Shown one piece after another: positions 1 through 9,145 of a stretch of DNA of 55,815 bases. The DNA is from Candidatus Rokuibacteriota bacterium. GTDB taxonomy: Bacteria > Methylomirabilota > Methylomirabilia > Rokubacteriales > CSP1-6. The stretch spans positions 1-55,815 of the forward strand of contig QHRX01000003.1 in assembly GCA_003221455.1 (NCBI GenBank), given 5' to 3'. The translations under genes were made by a program, and so were the position numbers. The notes below the pieces were generated by a model. That model did not search any database, was not told the DNA's origin, and saw only the letters and a program-made list of their open reading frames with translations. Position 1 is the stretch's first letter. Each line of letters begins with the position of its first letter.

Positions 1-528
1 CTTGCCGATCGGGTCCTTCGTCCTGAGCAGCGCCTGCGTGGCGACGGTGCCGAGGGCGAGGATCACCGTCGGCTGAATCGCCGCGAGCTGCGCCGCCAGG
101 AACGGACTGCAGGCCTCGATCTCGTCCGGCTCCGGGTTGCGGTTGCCCGGCGGGCGGCACTTCACCACGTTCAGGATGTAGGCGTCGGTCTCTCGGCTGA
201 TCTGGACCGACTCGAGCATGCGGGTGAGGAGCTGGCCCGCCCGGCCCACGAACGGCTTCCCCTGCTGGTCCTCGTCGGCGCCGGGACCCTCGCCGATCAC
301 GACGAGGTCTGCGTTCGGGTTGCCGGAGCCGAACACGATCGTCGAGCGGCCGGCCGAGAGCTTGCAGCGCTGGCAGCCCTGGAGTGCCTGCTCCTGCCGA
401 CGGAGCCGCTCCGCCGGGCTCGCCAGGTAGTCGGCGGCGAGCGGGAGCTCCCCAAGCCCCATGTCACGCCAGTAGCGCAGCGAGTCGCCAAGCGCGCGAA
501 GCGCGTCGGCCAAGGGGGGGGTGTCCAT
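1..528 (-). CDS. Type-4 (Fe-S) uracil-DNA glycosylase, 3' end cut by window edge
   Basis: The visible 176 residues begin at an ATG at 528 and run off the window edge, so the C-terminus is missing. The protein removes uracil from DNA to start base-excision repair. Motif 1 reads GEGPGADEDQQGKPF at residues 79-93, the family-4 signature. Four cysteines (C52, C55, C124 in VVKCRPPGNR, C140) match the 4Fe-4S ligands of this family. It is the last gene of the yicC-gmk-rpoZ-coaBC transcript and lies 3 nt after the coaBC stop. The N-terminal 50 residues are a family-typical poorly conserved extension. Confidence 0.93.
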   Translation of the reverse strand, partial: MDTPPLADALRALGDSLRYWRDMGLGELPLAADYLASPAERLRRQEQALQGCQRCKLSAGRSTIVFGSGNPNADLVVIGEGPGADEDQQGKPFVGRAGQLLTRMLESVQISRETDAYILNVVKCRPPGNRNPEPDEIEACSPFLAAQLAAIQPTVILALGTVATQALLRTKDPIGK

Positions 529-531
529 GCC

Positions 532-1758
532 TCAGCGGGCTCGGGTCGTTTGGGCGTGGGCGCGGAGGGCAAGGACGCGATCGAGGATCGCGTCCGCGAT
601 CATGGACTTGGGCCGGCGCGCCAGGGGCTCGGTCCCGCCCCACCGGTCGACGAGCAGGACCTCGTTGTCGTCCGCGTCGAAGCCGATGCCCTCGCGGCTC
701 ACGTCGTTGGCCACCAGCAGGTCGATTCCCTTGTCGCGGAGCTTCGCGACGGCGTGCGCGGCGACGTCGCCGGTCTCGGCGGCGAAGCCGACGACGAACG
801 CCGAGCCGCGCCGGGCCGCGACCTCCTTGAGGATGTCGGGGTTCGGGCTGAGGTCGATCGAGAGCCGCTCCTGGCCGGAGCGGATCTTCGCCGGGGACGG
901 GTGGGCCGGCCGATAGTCGGCCACCGCCGCAGCCTTGATTACGATCGTCGCCTCGCCGAGGTGCTGCAGGATCGCCTCGCGCATGTCCTCCGCGGACTGC
1001 ACGGGGACGAACACGGCGCCGGGCGGCGGGGAGATCGCGGTCGGCCCCGAGACCAGCACCACGGCGGCGCCACGCCTGAGGGCCGCCGTCGCGATCGCGT
1101 ACCCCATCTTCCCCGACGAGCGGTTCGAGACGTACCGGACGGGATCAATCGGCTCGCGGGTGGGTCCGGCGCTGATCAGCAGGTGCTCGCCGGCCAGATC
1201 CGCGACGGGAGCGAGGAGCCGCCGCACGGCCTCGACGATGTGCTCGACCTCGGGGAGTCGCCCCTTGCCGGCCAGGCCGGACGCGAGCGCGCCTGCGTCC
1301 GGCTCGAGGACGATCACACCGCGCGCCCGGAGCGTGTCGACGTTGGCCCGGACGGCCGGGTGCTCCCACATGCCCCCGTCCATGGCGGGCGCGAACAGCA
1401 GCGGCCCCCGCGCGGCCAGGAGGAGCGTGGAGAGGAAGTCGTCGGCCAGCCCGTGGGCGGCCTTGGCCAGCACGTGGGCGGTGGCCGGCGCGACCACGAT
1501 CGCGTGCGCCCGCTCGGCGAGCGCGACGTGCTCGACCGCCTCCTCGCCGCGCGGGTCGAACAGGTCGGAGAGCACCGGGCGGCCGGAGAGCGTCCGGAAC
1601 GTCAGCGGCCCGACGAACTGGCGCGCGTGCTCGGTCAGGCAGACGGTCACCTCGGCGCCGAGTCGGGTCAGCTCGCGGAGGAGGTAGGCCGCCTTGTAGG
1701 CGGCGATCGACCCGGTGACGCCGAGGATGAGCCGCTTTCCGGCGAGCGGCTCCATCAC
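532..1758 (-). CDS. coaBC: Bifunctional phosphopantothenoylcysteine decarboxylase/phosphopantothenate-cysteine ligase
   Basis: Makes 4'-phosphopantetheine for coenzyme A in two steps on one 408-residue protein. The flavin-binding CoaC half (about 1-190) has the GVTGSIAAYKA start and the active-site His in EHVALA. The CoaB ligase half (about 195-400) has NRSSGKMG and KAAAVADYRP. Two usual CoaC residues differ: the PxMN motif reads PAMDGGMW, and the reductive Cys of the ACG clamp is Ser (ALASGLAGKGRL). From memory, this Asp/Ser pair also occurs in Bacteroidetes homologues, so I read it as a subfamily trait rather than decay. Its ATG overlaps the rpoZ stop (ATGA). Confidence 0.95.
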   Translation of the reverse strand: MMEPLAGKRLILGVTGSIAAYKAAYLLRELTRLGAEVTVCLTEHARQFVGPLTFRTLSGRPVLSDLFDPRGEEAVEHVALAERAHAIVVAPATAHVLAKAAHGLADDFLSTLLLAARGPLLFAPAMDGGMWEHPAVRANVDTLRARGVIVLEPDAGALASGLAGKGRLPEVEHIVEAVRRLLAPVADLAGEHLLISAGPTREPIDPVRYVSNRSSGKMGYAIATAALRRGAAVVLVSGPTAISPPPGAVFVPVQSAEDMREAILQHLGEATIVIKAAAVADYRPAHPSPAKIRSGQERLSIDLSPNPDILKEVAARRGSAFVVGFAAETGDVAAHAVAKLRDKGIDLLVANDVSREGIGFDADDNEVLLVDRWGGTEPLARRPKSMIADAILDRVLALRAHAQTTRAR

Positions 1759-1970
1759 GCCTTGGACGCTTCGCTCTCGTCCTTTACGCGGTATCCGACC
1801 TTTGCCTGCGCGATCTCCTCGAGCGCGACGCTGGTCGGCTTCTTGTGCTTCGACTCGACCTGGGCGTTCGCGCCGCGGTTGATCTGGCGGGCACGCTTGG
1901 CCGCCAGGACGACCAGCAGATACCGGTTGGAGACCTTATCGAGCGATTTGCCGAGGGACGGGAACGCCAT
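1755..1970 (-). CDS. rpoZ: RNA polymerase omega subunit
   Basis: A 71-residue omega subunit, which helps assemble beta-prime into RNA polymerase. The core signature SNRYLLVVLAAKRARQI is at about residues 15-31, followed by the TSVALEEIAQAKVGYR stretch typical of the family. The ATG at 1970 is chosen because it gives family length and overlaps the gmk stop by one base (TGATG), implying translational coupling. An open frame continues upstream but is only readthrough antisense to nothing and in a different frame from gmk. The rpoZ-gmk pairing is common in bacteria. Confidence 0.95.
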   Translation of the reverse strand: MAFPSLGKSLDKVSNRYLLVVLAAKRARQINRGANAQVESKHKKPTSVALEEIAQAKVGYRVKDESEASKA

Positions 1971-2584
1971 CAGCTTCGTACCTCCAGATCGGGCATCGCG
2001 AGCGACAGCCGGTTCGTCCGGCACCGTTCCGCCTGAATCACCGCCGCCAAATGCTCCGTGGCCTCCTTCACGTCGCGGTTGACGATTAGGTAGTCGTACT
2101 CCCGCCAGAGCGGGACCTCCTCCCGCGCTCGGTCGAGGCGGCGCCTGATCTCGCGCTCGGGGTCGGAGCGCCGCTCGCGGAGCCGCTGCTCGAGCTCCGC
2201 CATCGACGGTGCGATGATGAAGACCAGCACCGCCGTCGGATAACGCGCCCGCAGCTGCCGCGCGCCCTGCGTGTCGATGTCGAGCAGGATGTCGCGGCCC
2301 TCGGCGAGGGCGCGCTCGAGGGTCCCCGCGTGGGTTCCGTAGAGGTTGCCGTGCACCTGCGCCCACTCCGCGAGCGCTCCCGCCGTCCGCAGCGCCTCGA
2401 ACGCCGGCTGGGTCACGAAGTGAAAGTCCCTCCCGTCGACTTCGCCCGGGCGGGGCGGCCGCGTCGTGTACGAGACCGAGTACGCGAGGTCGGGCAGGCA
2501 CAGGCGCACCTCGCGGCAGAGCGTCGTCTTGCCGGCTCCCGAGGGAGCGGACACGACGATCAGCGTTCCGCGGCGCGCGATCAT
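1970..2584 (-). CDS. gmk: Guanylate kinase
   Basis: Phosphorylates GMP to GDP with ATP. The 204-residue protein has the P-loop SAPSGAGKTT near residues 12-21, the GMP-binding YSVSYTTRPPRPGEVDGRDF block, and the lid and LID-like DRAREEVPLW segment. The ATG at 2584 gives normal family length and overlaps the yicC stop by four bases (ATGA). A longer open frame runs upstream inside yicC but has no kinase homology. Part of the yicC-gmk-rpoZ-coaBC operon. Confidence 0.96.
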   Translation of the reverse strand: MIARRGTLIVVSAPSGAGKTTLCREVRLCLPDLAYSVSYTTRPPRPGEVDGRDFHFVTQPAFEALRTAGALAEWAQVHGNLYGTHAGTLERALAEGRDILLDIDTQGARQLRARYPTAVLVFIIAPSMAELEQRLRERRSDPEREIRRRLDRAREEVPLWREYDYLIVNRDVKEATEHLAAVIQAERCRTNRLSLAMPDLEVRS

Positions 2585-3465
2585 TCGAGGTTCTGCACCT
2601 GTTCCCGGACCTTCTCGAGGAGGCCCTTCGCGGTGATCGCCGACTGCGACAGCTCGAGGTCGTCGGCCTTCGACGCCACGGTGTTGAGCTCCCGGTTCAT
2701 CTCTTGGATCAGGAAGTCGAGCGGCCGCCCGACCGGGCCCCCGTCCTTGAGCATGAGGGCGAACTGCTCGAAGTGCGCGCGGAGCCGTGTCAGCTCCTCC
2801 GCGATATCCGTCTTCTCCGCCCACATGGCGACCTCGGTCAGCACCCGCGACTCGTCGATCGGGTAGACACCGAGCAGCGCCCGGAGCCGCTCCTCGAAGC
2901 GCTCCCGGCGGCGGGCGGCGGCCTGGGGGACGCGGGACCCGATCCGCTCGACCTCGCGCACGAGCCCCTCGTGGAGGTCTCGGAGCGCGGCGGCGAGCGC
3001 CTCGCCCTCGGTCTCGCGCCGCTCGACCAGCTCGTCGAGCGCGCGCCCGAGCGCCGCCTCGAGGAGAGGCCAGACGACATCAGCCGCGGGCGGCTCGGCG
3101 TCCTCGACCTGGACCACGCCCGGTCGGTCCAACACCCAGGCGAGCGGCGGGTCCTCGGCGATCGCCAGCTCGGCGGCCAGCCGCCGGCTCGCCTCGACGT
3201 AGGCGCGCGCGAGCGGCACGTCGAGCGTCACCTGCTGGGTCGGCTCCCGCCTGACCGCGCTGACCCCTGCCGTGACGTCGATCCGGCCGCGCTGCAGGCG
3301 CTCCTGGATGACGCGGCGTGCCTCGCTCTCGAGCGATGCCGCCAGCCGAGGGAGCTTGATCGAGATGTCGAGGTGACGGTGGTTGACCGATCGGGCTTCG
3401 ACCGAGACGACGAGCTTGTCGCCGGCGACCTGCGCCCGGCCGAATCCGGTCATGCTGCGGATCAT
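2581..3465 (-). CDS. yicC: YicC-family endoribonuclease
   Basis: A 294-residue YicC/YloC protein. It starts MIRSMTGFG and ends with the conserved C-terminal block containing KTDIAEELTRLRAH, RPLDFLIQEMNRE and ITAKGLLEKVREQVQNLE, which carries the acidic and His residues linked to endoribonuclease activity. YicC-gmk adjacency is widely conserved. It is the promoter-proximal gene of a five-gene transcript with overlapping stops and starts. The promoter is seen at 3486-3515. Confidence 0.93.
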   Translation of the reverse strand: MIRSMTGFGRAQVAGDKLVVSVEARSVNHRHLDISIKLPRLAASLESEARRVIQERLQRGRIDVTAGVSAVRREPTQQVTLDVPLARAYVEASRRLAAELAIAEDPPLAWVLDRPGVVQVEDAEPPAADVVWPLLEAALGRALDELVERRETEGEALAAALRDLHEGLVREVERIGSRVPQAAARRRERFEERLRALLGVYPIDESRVLTEVAMWAEKTDIAEELTRLRAHFEQFALMLKDGGPVGRPLDFLIQEMNRELNTVASKADDLELSQSAITAKGLLEKVREQVQNLE

Positions 3466-3485
3466 CGGGGCGCGCCCATTACGGA

Positions 3486-3515
3486 ATGATAGGCTAAAAT
3501 GTGCTGTAGTGTCAA
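3486..3515 (-). promoter_or_regulatory. Promoter of the yicC-gmk-rpoZ-coaBC-udg operon
   Basis: On the minus strand a TTGACA (3515-3510) is separated by 18 bp from TATCAT (3491-3486). Both are good sigma-70-type hexamers. Initiation near 3479 would leave about 14 nt before the yicC ATG. It is back to back with the promoter at 3527-3555. Confidence 0.7.
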
Positions 3516-3526
3516 AGTGTTGCGCG

Positions 3527-3555
3527 TTGACACCCTCGCCCCCGCCGTGTAGAGT
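3527..3555 (+). promoter_or_regulatory. Sigma-70-type promoter for the 3565 membrane-protein gene
   Basis: TTGACA at 3527-3532, a 17-bp spacer, then TAGAGT at 3550-3555. Only nine bases separate the -10 box from the GTG at 3565 and there is no Shine-Dalgarno sequence, so the transcript should be leaderless or nearly so. Confidence 0.7.
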
Positions 3556-3564
3556 GCCGCCGGC

Positions 3565-3933
3565 GTGAAGCGCGTCCTCGCGGCCCTGCTCGTGATCCCC
3601 CTAGCGGTCGCCGCGGTTCTTGGGGTGCTGGGCTGGGTCTTCCGCCGGCGCCGCTCGAGCTTGCCCGTGATCGCCTCCGTCGCGTCGCAGTGGCTCGTGG
3701 CGTACATGCTCTGGACGCTCGCCGCCGCCCTCGCCGAGGGTTACGGACTCCTCGAGCCGAGGGGGTATTTCGGATACACGCGGTACGGGTTCGGCCTGTT
3801 CGCGATCATCTTCGGCCTGTGGCAGTTCCGCCTGGCCCGGGCGGGGGCCGTGAGACAGGCTTCGCGCGTGTTCGTGTGGAGCCAGATCGGCTGGCTCCTG
3901 TTGGTCCTAGCCGAGCACGGCGCTCTCGGCTGA
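3565..3933 (+). CDS. Small hydrophobic membrane protein of unknown function
   Basis: A 122-residue protein with a GTG start. Residues 1-26 form an N-terminal hydrophobic helix with a positive Lys-Arg start and RRRR after it. Three more hydrophobic stretches follow (about 35-55, 74-88 and 104-117), so an integral inner-membrane protein with about four helices is predicted. I recognise no family or catalytic motif. It is the only plus-strand gene in the first 36 kb and has its own strong promoter placed almost directly on the start codon. Coding is supported by the promoter, by consistent hydrophobic periodicity and by the lack of a better frame. Confidence 0.7.
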   Translation: MKRVLAALLVIPLAVAAVLGVLGWVFRRRRSSLPVIASVASQWLVAYMLWTLAAALAEGYGLLEPRGYFGYTRYGFGLFAIIFGLWQFRLARAGAVRQASRVFVWSQIGWLLLVLAEHGALG

Positions 3934-3973
3934 GCCCGGCTCCGGTAGCCGAGTCGGCCGCGCCAGACCGGAC

Positions 3974-4324
3974 CTACCAGCGGCTGCCGCCGCGCGAGCC
4001 GCCTCGGCCGCCGCCGCCGCCGCCGCCGCCGTAGCCGCCGCGCCCGGGGCGACGGTCGCCACCCCCGCCGCCGGCCGTGCCCGATTTGGCCACCTCGACC
4101 TTGATCTGCCGGCCGTCCAGCTCGGTGCCATTCAGGCGCCTGACGGCCTCGTTGGCTTCCTCCGACGTCGCCATCTCCACGAAGCCAAAGCCCCGCGACC
4201 GGCCGGTGTCGCGGTCGGTGACGACGCTCGCCGACTCCACGGAGCCGACGGCGGCAAAGGTTTCGCGGAGGCGCTCACTGGACGTGGAAAACGACAGCCC
4301 ACCGATGAAGAGTTTGACGGCCAC
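3974..4324 (-). CDS. Glycine-rich RRM RNA-binding protein
   Basis: A 116-residue single-RRM protein of the cyanobacterial/plant Rbp glycine-rich type. RNP2 reads LFIGGL (residues 5-10) and RNP1 reads RGFGFVEM (about 44-51). Residues 84-116 form a Gly/Arg-rich tail with Gly runs and GGSRGGSRW at the end. It probably binds single-stranded RNA, as cold-stress Rbp proteins do. The GTG at 4324 has a good ribosome site (AAGGAG, 7 nt upstream) and gives MAVKLFIGG, the usual family N-terminus. It is monocistronic, with a long upstream region that carries palindromes. Confidence 0.93.
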   Translation of the reverse strand: MAVKLFIGGLSFSTSSERLRETFAAVGSVESASVVTDRDTGRSRGFGFVEMATSEEANEAVRRLNGTELDGRQIKVEVAKSGTAGGGGGDRRPGRGGYGGGGGGGGRGGSRGGSRW

Positions 4325-4405
4325 GGGGGACTCCTTCTGCGGCTTCCGTCTCCGCGCACGGCCAGAACCCGGAAGAAGCTCGGGACGCGGCCTGTCGGCG
4401 AGGTG

Positions 4406-4431
4406 GGTTCACGGTGAACCGACGATTCACC
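4406..4431. promoter_or_regulatory. Overlapping palindromes upstream of the RRM gene
   Basis: GGTTCAC-G-GTGAACC at 4406-4420 is a perfect 15-bp palindrome. GGTGAA-N7-TTCACC at 4413-4431 shares its right arm. Three alternating TTCAC/GTGAA half-sites suggest either an operator or two mutually exclusive RNA hairpins in the RRM gene leader. Confidence 0.45.
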
Positions 4432-4623
4432 CAGGCCTCCTGAGTGTACACGAGGGGGGCCGGCTCCGGCGGCGGGGATTTGGGCGCGGTTCGGGGAGCG
4501 CCGGAACCGGCCGCCGGCTCGCGCCCGGGTACGGTCCCGTACGGGAGGCGGCAGGAGGCCTCCGCGGCGTGGCGCCAGTCGCGCGTGTAGTCGGCCGGGA
4601 GCCGGGGTTGTGAGGCCAGCGAC

Positions 4624-4643
4624 CCGGGCCCGAAGAGGCCCGG
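4624..4643 (-). terminator. Hairpin after pyrE, possible end of the pyr operon
   Basis: CCGGGCC (4624-4630) and GGCCCGG (4637-4643) form a 7-bp stem with a 6-nt CGAAGA loop, 28 nt downstream of the pyrE stop. No T-run follows on either strand, so intrinsic termination is uncertain. Confidence 0.4.
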
Positions 4644-4670
4644 CCCCCCGACCGGCGGAGAGCGGGTTGG

Positions 4671-5240
4671 TCAGGCGCGACTTCCGGGCTTGGTCGGGCG
4701 GCTCCCCGCCTTGCAGAGCGGGCAGTCCGCCGGCTTGAAGTTCGGGACCGCGATCGTCGCGAGCGCGGCGTACCTCACCGGGAAGGCCGCGGCGCCGCCG
4801 CTCCGGTCGATGAGCGCCCCCACGCCGACGACGCGGCCGCCGGCCTCGGCGACCGCCTGCATGACCTCCCGGGTCGACCCGCCCGTCGTCACCACGTCCT
4901 CTACCACGAGGCTGCGCTCGCCACGGGCGACCGCGAAGCCCCGCCGGAGTCGCATGGCGCCGTCCTCGCGCTCGGTGAAGAGGGCGCGCGCTCCGAGGGC
5001 GCGCGCGACCTCGTGGGCCACGAGGATGCCCCCGATCGCGGGGGCGGCGACGACCTGCACGCCCGCCTCCGTGAAGGGCGCGGCCAGCTCGGCGCCGAGC
5101 GCCGTCGCGTACTCCGGGTGCTGCAGCACGAGCGCGGATTGCAGATAGGTGTCGGAGTGGAGCCCCGAGCTCAGGAGGAAGTGGCCGCGCAGCAGGGCAC
5201 CGGTCTTCTCGTAGAGGGCGAGGGTCTCGGCCTCAGACAT
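4671..5240 (-). CDS. pyrE: Orotate phosphoribosyltransferase
   Basis: Converts orotate and PRPP to OMP. In this 189-residue protein the PRPP-binding signature is SLVVEDVVTTGGST (about 109-122), and the N-terminal GHFLLSSGLHSDTY block is typical. The C-terminus has the NFKPADCPLCKAG segment with a CxxC pair, seen in several thermophile and actinobacterial PyrE proteins. The ATG at 5240 overlaps the pyrF 3' end by 8 nt. It is the last gene of the pyr operon. Its product feeds PyrF, encoded immediately upstream. Confidence 0.96.
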   Translation of the reverse strand: MSEAETLALYEKTGALLRGHFLLSSGLHSDTYLQSALVLQHPEYATALGAELAAPFTEAGVQVVAAPAIGGILVAHEVARALGARALFTEREDGAMRLRRGFAVARGERSLVVEDVVTTGGSTREVMQAVAEAGGRVVGVGALIDRSGGAAAFPVRYAALATIAVPNFKPADCPLCKAGSRPTKPGSRA

Positions 5241-5955
5241 GCGGCGCGGCGTGGATCTCCGCCAGGATCGCCTGTGCGGCGGCGGCGGGGTCGGGCGCGC
5301 CGGTGATCGAGCGGCCGACCACGAGGTAGTCCGCGCCGGCGGCGATCGCCGCCGCCGGCGTGGCGGTCCGCGCCTGGTCGTCGGCCGCGCCGCCCGCGGG
5401 GCGGACGCCGGGCGTCACGATGACCCAGCTCGGGGGCAGCAGGTTGCGGAGCGCGCGGATCTCACGGGGCGAGGCGACGCACCCGTCGAGCCCCGCGGCC
5501 CGCGCGAGCTCGGCGAGGTGGAGCACGTGGGCCTCGACGGACCTCGCGAGCCCGAGGTCCCGCTGGAGCTCGGCGCGGTCGAGGCTCGTGAGGACCGTGA
5601 CGCCGAGACAGAGGGGGCGCGGGACGCCCGGGCCCTCCGCCGCGGCCGCGGCCGCCGCCGCCCGCATCATCGTCGCACCGCCGCTGGCGTGGACGGTGAG
5701 CATACACACCCCGAGCCGCGTCGCCGCGCGGACGGCGCCCGCCACCGTGTTCGGGATGTCGTGGAACTTCAGGTCGAGGAAGACTCGGAAGCCGCGCTTG
5801 CGCGCGTGCTCGACCGCCGCCGGGCCGGCCGCCGTGAAGAGCTGGGCGCCGATCTTGCACGCGCCGACGAGGCCGGCGAGCCGGTCGAGCAGGCGGTCGG
5901 CGTCGGCGAGTCCCTCCACGTCGAGGGCGACCAGGAGTCGCTCCTCAGCGGTCAC
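5233..5955 (-). CDS. pyrF: Orotidine 5'-phosphate decarboxylase
   Basis: Decarboxylates OMP to UMP, the last step of the pathway. The 240-residue TIM barrel has the catalytic [11 protein letters not shown] motif near residues 61-71 with the Lys-Asp array, and the phosphate-binding [12 protein letters not shown] near the C-terminus. The start is GTG at 5955, inside the end of carB (11-nt overlap), so translation is probably coupled. An Ala-rich run lies at about residues 99-107. Confidence 0.96.
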   Translation of the reverse strand: MTAEERLLVALDVEGLADADRLLDRLAGLVGACKIGAQLFTAAGPAAVEHARKRGFRVFLDLKFHDIPNTVAGAVRAATRLGVCMLTVHASGGATMMRAAAAAAAAEGPGVPRPLCLGVTVLTSLDRAELQRDLGLARSVEAHVLHLAELARAAGLDGCVASPREIRALRNLLPPSWVIVTPGVRPAGGAADDQARTATPAAAIAAGADYLVVGRSITGAPDPAAAAQAILAEIHAAPHV

Positions 5956-8900
5956 GGTGATACTCCTGCAGCGTGCGGACCGTGTGCTCGCTCTTCCGCA
6001 TCGCCTCGATCCCGGAGATGGCCGCCTGCGCGCCCTCGGAGGTCGTGCAGTACGGGATGTTCTGCATCACGGCGGTGCGGCGGATCAGCGAGGAATCCTT
6101 CCGGGCCCGGCCGTCCTCCGGCGTGTTGAAGACGAGCGCGATCTCACCTTGCCGCATCAGGTCGATCACGTTCGGGCGGTAGCCCTCGCCGACCTTGTTG
6201 ATCACCTCGACTTCGAGGCCGTGGAGCTCCAGCACCTTGGCTGTGCCCGCCGTCGCGACCAGGGAAAACCCGAGCTCGGCGAGCCGCTGGGCCAGCGCCG
6301 CGACCCGCCGTTTGTCCCCGTCCTTGACGGAGAGGAACACCTTGCCGCCGGTCGGCAGGGGCGAGCCGGCCGCGAGCTGCGCCTTGCTGTACGCCCTCCG
6401 GAAGTCAGCGTCAAGGCCCATGACCTCCCCCGTCGACTTCATCTCGGGGCCGAGGACCACGTCCACCCCCGGGAACTTCGCGAACGGGAAGACGGCCTCC
6501 TTGACCGCGACGTACCCCACGGGCGGCGCCTCCGTGAAGCCGAGGGACCGGAGGGAATGGCCCAGCATGGCCTTGGTCGCGAGCTTCGCCAGCGGCCGGC
6601 CGATCGTCTTCGACACGAACGGCACCGTGCGCGAGGCGCGGGGGTTCACCTCCAGGACGAAGGTCTGCGCGTGGCGGATCGCGAACTGCACGTTGATGAG
6701 GCCGACGACGCCGAGAGCCGCTGCGAGCGCCTGGGTCTGCAGCTTCAGCGCCCGGATCTGGTCGTCGCCGAGCGAGTACGGGGGAAGCGCGCACGCCGCG
6801 TCGCCCGAGTGTACGCCCGCCTTCTCGATGTGCTCCATGACGCCGCCCACCACCACGGCCTCGCCGTCGGCGATCGCGTCGACGTCGACCTCGGTCGCGT
6901 CCTCGAGGAACTTGTCGACGAGCACCGGGTGCTCGGGCGAGACCCGCACCGCCTCGCGCATGTACTCCTGCAGGTCCTCCTCGTCGTAGACGATCCGCAT
7001 GGCGCGCCCGCCGAGCACGTAGGACGGGCGCACGAGAACCGGATAGCCGATCGCGGTGGCGATCCGCTCGGCCTCCTCGTACGAGCGCGCGGTCGCGCCC
7101 GGCGCCTGGGCCATCCCGAGGTCACGGAGGAGCGCGCTGAAGCGCTGGCGGTCCTCCGCCCGGTCGATCGCGTCGGGGGGCGTGCCGAGAATCGGCACCC
7201 CCGCGCGCGTGAGGGGCACGGCGAGCTTGAGCGGTGTCTGGCCGCCGAACTGGAGGATCACGCCGAGCGGCTTCTCGCGATCGAGGATGTTGAGGACGTC
7301 CTCGAGTGTGAGCGGCTCGAAGTAGAGGCGATCCGACGTGTCGTAGTCGGTCGAGACCGTTTCCGGGTTGCAGTTGACCATGACGGCCTCGATGCCCAGC
7401 TCCCTCAGCGCGAACGCGGCGTGGACGCAGCAGTAATCAAACTCGATGCCCTGGCCGATGCGGTTCGGGCCGGAGCCGAGGATCACGACCTTGGGCCGCG
7501 GCGTCGGCGGCGCCTCGTCCTCCTCCTCGTAGGTGGAGTAGAGGTAGGGCGTGTGGGCGACGAACTCGGCCGCGCACGTGTCTACCATCTTGAACGTCGG
7601 GCGGATGCCATGGTCGAGGCGGAGGGCGCGGATGCCGGCCTCGTCCTGACCGGTCAGGTCGGCGAGGCGACGGTCGGCGAAGCCCAACCGCTTCGCGCGG
7701 CGCACGACGGCGGGGTCGGCGAGCGCGCGCTCGCGAATGACCGGCTCGAACTCGACGATCTCCCGGATCTGCTCGAGGAACCACGGGTCGATCGCGGTGA
7801 GCGCGTGGATCTCGCCGGTGGCGAGTCCGCGCCGGTAGGCTTCGCCGATGGCGAACAGCCGGTCGGCGTTCGGCACCGCGAGCTTCGCCCGGAGCTCGTC
7901 GAGGTCGGCCACGGGCAGGCCGAGCCCCCATCGGTCCTGCTCCAGCGAGCGGACGGCCTTCTGGAGCGCCTCCTTGAACGTTCGCCCGATCGCCATGGCC
8001 TCGCCGACGGACTTCATCTGGGTCCCGAGGGTCTGGTCGGCCTCGGGGAACTTCTCGAAGGCCCAGCGGGGCACCTTGACCACGCAGTAGTCGAGGGTGG
8101 GCTCGAAGGAGGCCGGCGTCTCGCGGGTGATGTCGTTCCGGAGCTCGTCGAGCGTGAAGCCGACGGCGAGCTTGGCCGCGATCTTGGCGATCGGGAATCC
8201 CGTGGCCTTGGACGCGAGCGCGGACGAGCGCGACACGCGAGGGTTCATCTCGATGACGACGAGCCGCCCGTCGGCCGGGTCGACCGCGAACTGGATGTTG
8301 GAGCCGCCCGTCTCGACCCCGATCTCCCGGATGATCGCGACGGCGGCGTCGCGCATCCGCTGGTACTCCTTGTCCGTGAGCGTCTGCGCGGGCGCCACCG
8401 TGATCGAGTCCCCCGTGTGCACGCCCATCGGGTCGAAGTTCTCGATCGAGCAGATGATGACGACGTTGTCCCGGAGGTCCCGCATCACCTCGAGCTCGAA
8501 CTCCTTCCAGCCGATGAGCGACTCCTCGACGAGCACGGAGCGGAGCGGCGAGAGCTGGATCCCCCGCTCGACCGCGACCGTGAGCGCGTCGGGCGTGCGG
8601 GCGATCGATCCGCCCGAGCCGCCGAGCGTGAAGGACGGCCGGATGATCGCGGGGAAGCCGATCTCCGTCGCGATCGCGCGCGCCTCCTCGGCCGAGCGCG
8701 CGTAGCCCGAGCGGGGGAGCGCAAGGCCGATCCGGCCCACCGCCGCCTTGAACAGCTCGCGGTCCTCGGCCGTCCTGATGGCGGAGAGCGTGGCCCCGAT
8801 GAGCTCGACGCCGCACCGCTCCAGGGTGCCGTCCTCGGCGAGGGCCACCGCGAGGTTCAGCCCGGTCTGCCCGCCCAGGGTCGGCAGGAGCGCCTGCGGG

Positions 8901-9145
8901 CGCTCGCGGTCGATGACCTTGGCGAGGATGTCGGCCGTCAGCGGCTCGAGGTAGGTCCGCGGTGCGGTCTCCGGATCCGTCATGATCGTCGCCGGGTTCG
9001 AGTTCACGAGGACCACCTCGAACCCTTCCTCGCCGAGCGCCTTGCAGGCCTGCGTGCCCGCGTAGTCGAACTCACACGCCTGCCCGATGACGATCGGCCC
9101 GGAGCCGATGATCAGGATCTTGCCGAGATCACGCCGTCGGGGCAC
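5945..9145 (-). CDS. carB: Carbamoyl-phosphate synthase large subunit
   Basis: Full-length (1066 residues). It makes carbamoyl phosphate from bicarbonate, ATP and the ammonia channelled from CarA. Two homologous ATP-grasp halves are visible: the first starts with [22 protein letters not shown], the second (about 550 on) with [19 protein letters not shown]. The last about 130 residues form the MGS-like allosteric domain ([13 protein letters not shown] onward). The GTG start at 9145 directly abuts the orf88 stop with no spacer, and the end overlaps pyrF. The operon position ties it to pyrimidine rather than arginine synthesis. Confidence 0.97.
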   Translation of the reverse strand: MPRRRDLGKILIIGSGPIVIGQACEFDYAGTQACKALGEEGFEVVLVNSNPATIMTDPETAPRTYLEPLTADILAKVIDRERPQALLPTLGGQTGLNLAVALAEDGTLERCGVELIGATLSAIRTAEDRELFKAAVGRIGLALPRSGYARSAEEARAIATEIGFPAIIRPSFTLGGSGGSIARTPDALTVAVERGIQLSPLRSVLVEESLIGWKEFELEVMRDLRDNVVIICSIENFDPMGVHTGDSITVAPAQTLTDKEYQRMRDAAVAIIREIGVETGGSNIQFAVDPADGRLVVIEMNPRVSRSSALASKATGFPIAKIAAKLAVGFTLDELRNDITRETPASFEPTLDYCVVKVPRWAFEKFPEADQTLGTQMKSVGEAMAIGRTFKEALQKAVRSLEQDRWGLGLPVADLDELRAKLAVPNADRLFAIGEAYRRGLATGEIHALTAIDPWFLEQIREIVEFEPVIRERALADPAVVRRAKRLGFADRRLADLTGQDEAGIRALRLDHGIRPTFKMVDTCAAEFVAHTPYLYSTYEEEDEAPPTPRPKVVILGSGPNRIGQGIEFDYCCVHAAFALRELGIEAVMVNCNPETVSTDYDTSDRLYFEPLTLEDVLNILDREKPLGVILQFGGQTPLKLAVPLTRAGVPILGTPPDAIDRAEDRQRFSALLRDLGMAQAPGATARSYEEAERIATAIGYPVLVRPSYVLGGRAMRIVYDEEDLQEYMREAVRVSPEHPVLVDKFLEDATEVDVDAIADGEAVVVGGVMEHIEKAGVHSGDAACALPPYSLGDDQIRALKLQTQALAAALGVVGLINVQFAIRHAQTFVLEVNPRASRTVPFVSKTIGRPLAKLATKAMLGHSLRSLGFTEAPPVGYVAVKEAVFPFAKFPGVDVVLGPEMKSTGEVMGLDADFRRAYSKAQLAAGSPLPTGGKVFLSVKDGDKRRVAALAQRLAELGFSLVATAGTAKVLELHGLEVEVINKVGEGYRPNVIDLMRQGEIALVFNTPEDGRARKDSSLIRRTAVMQNIPYCTTSEGAQAAISGIEAMRKSEHTVRTLQEYHRDR

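Larger units (their letters stand above)
4325..4670. other. Intergenic region between the RRM gene and pyrE
   Basis: A 346-nt stretch with no convincing gene. It holds the ribosome site of the RRM gene, overlapping TTCAC/GTGAA palindromes at 4406-4431, the 8-bp palindrome GTGTACAC near 4443, and a 7-bp-stem hairpin at 4624-4643. No clear sigma-70 promoter is seen, so the RRM gene may have a long 5' leader. Confidence 0.6.

Noticed and set aside
3974-4075. Tandem GCC/GGC-type repeats at the end of the RRM gene
   Set aside because: They simply encode the glycine-rich tail of the RRM protein.
4077-4613. Plus-strand open frame spanning the RRM gene and its leader
   Set aside because: Antisense to a clear RRM protein and of Arg/Ser-rich artefact composition.
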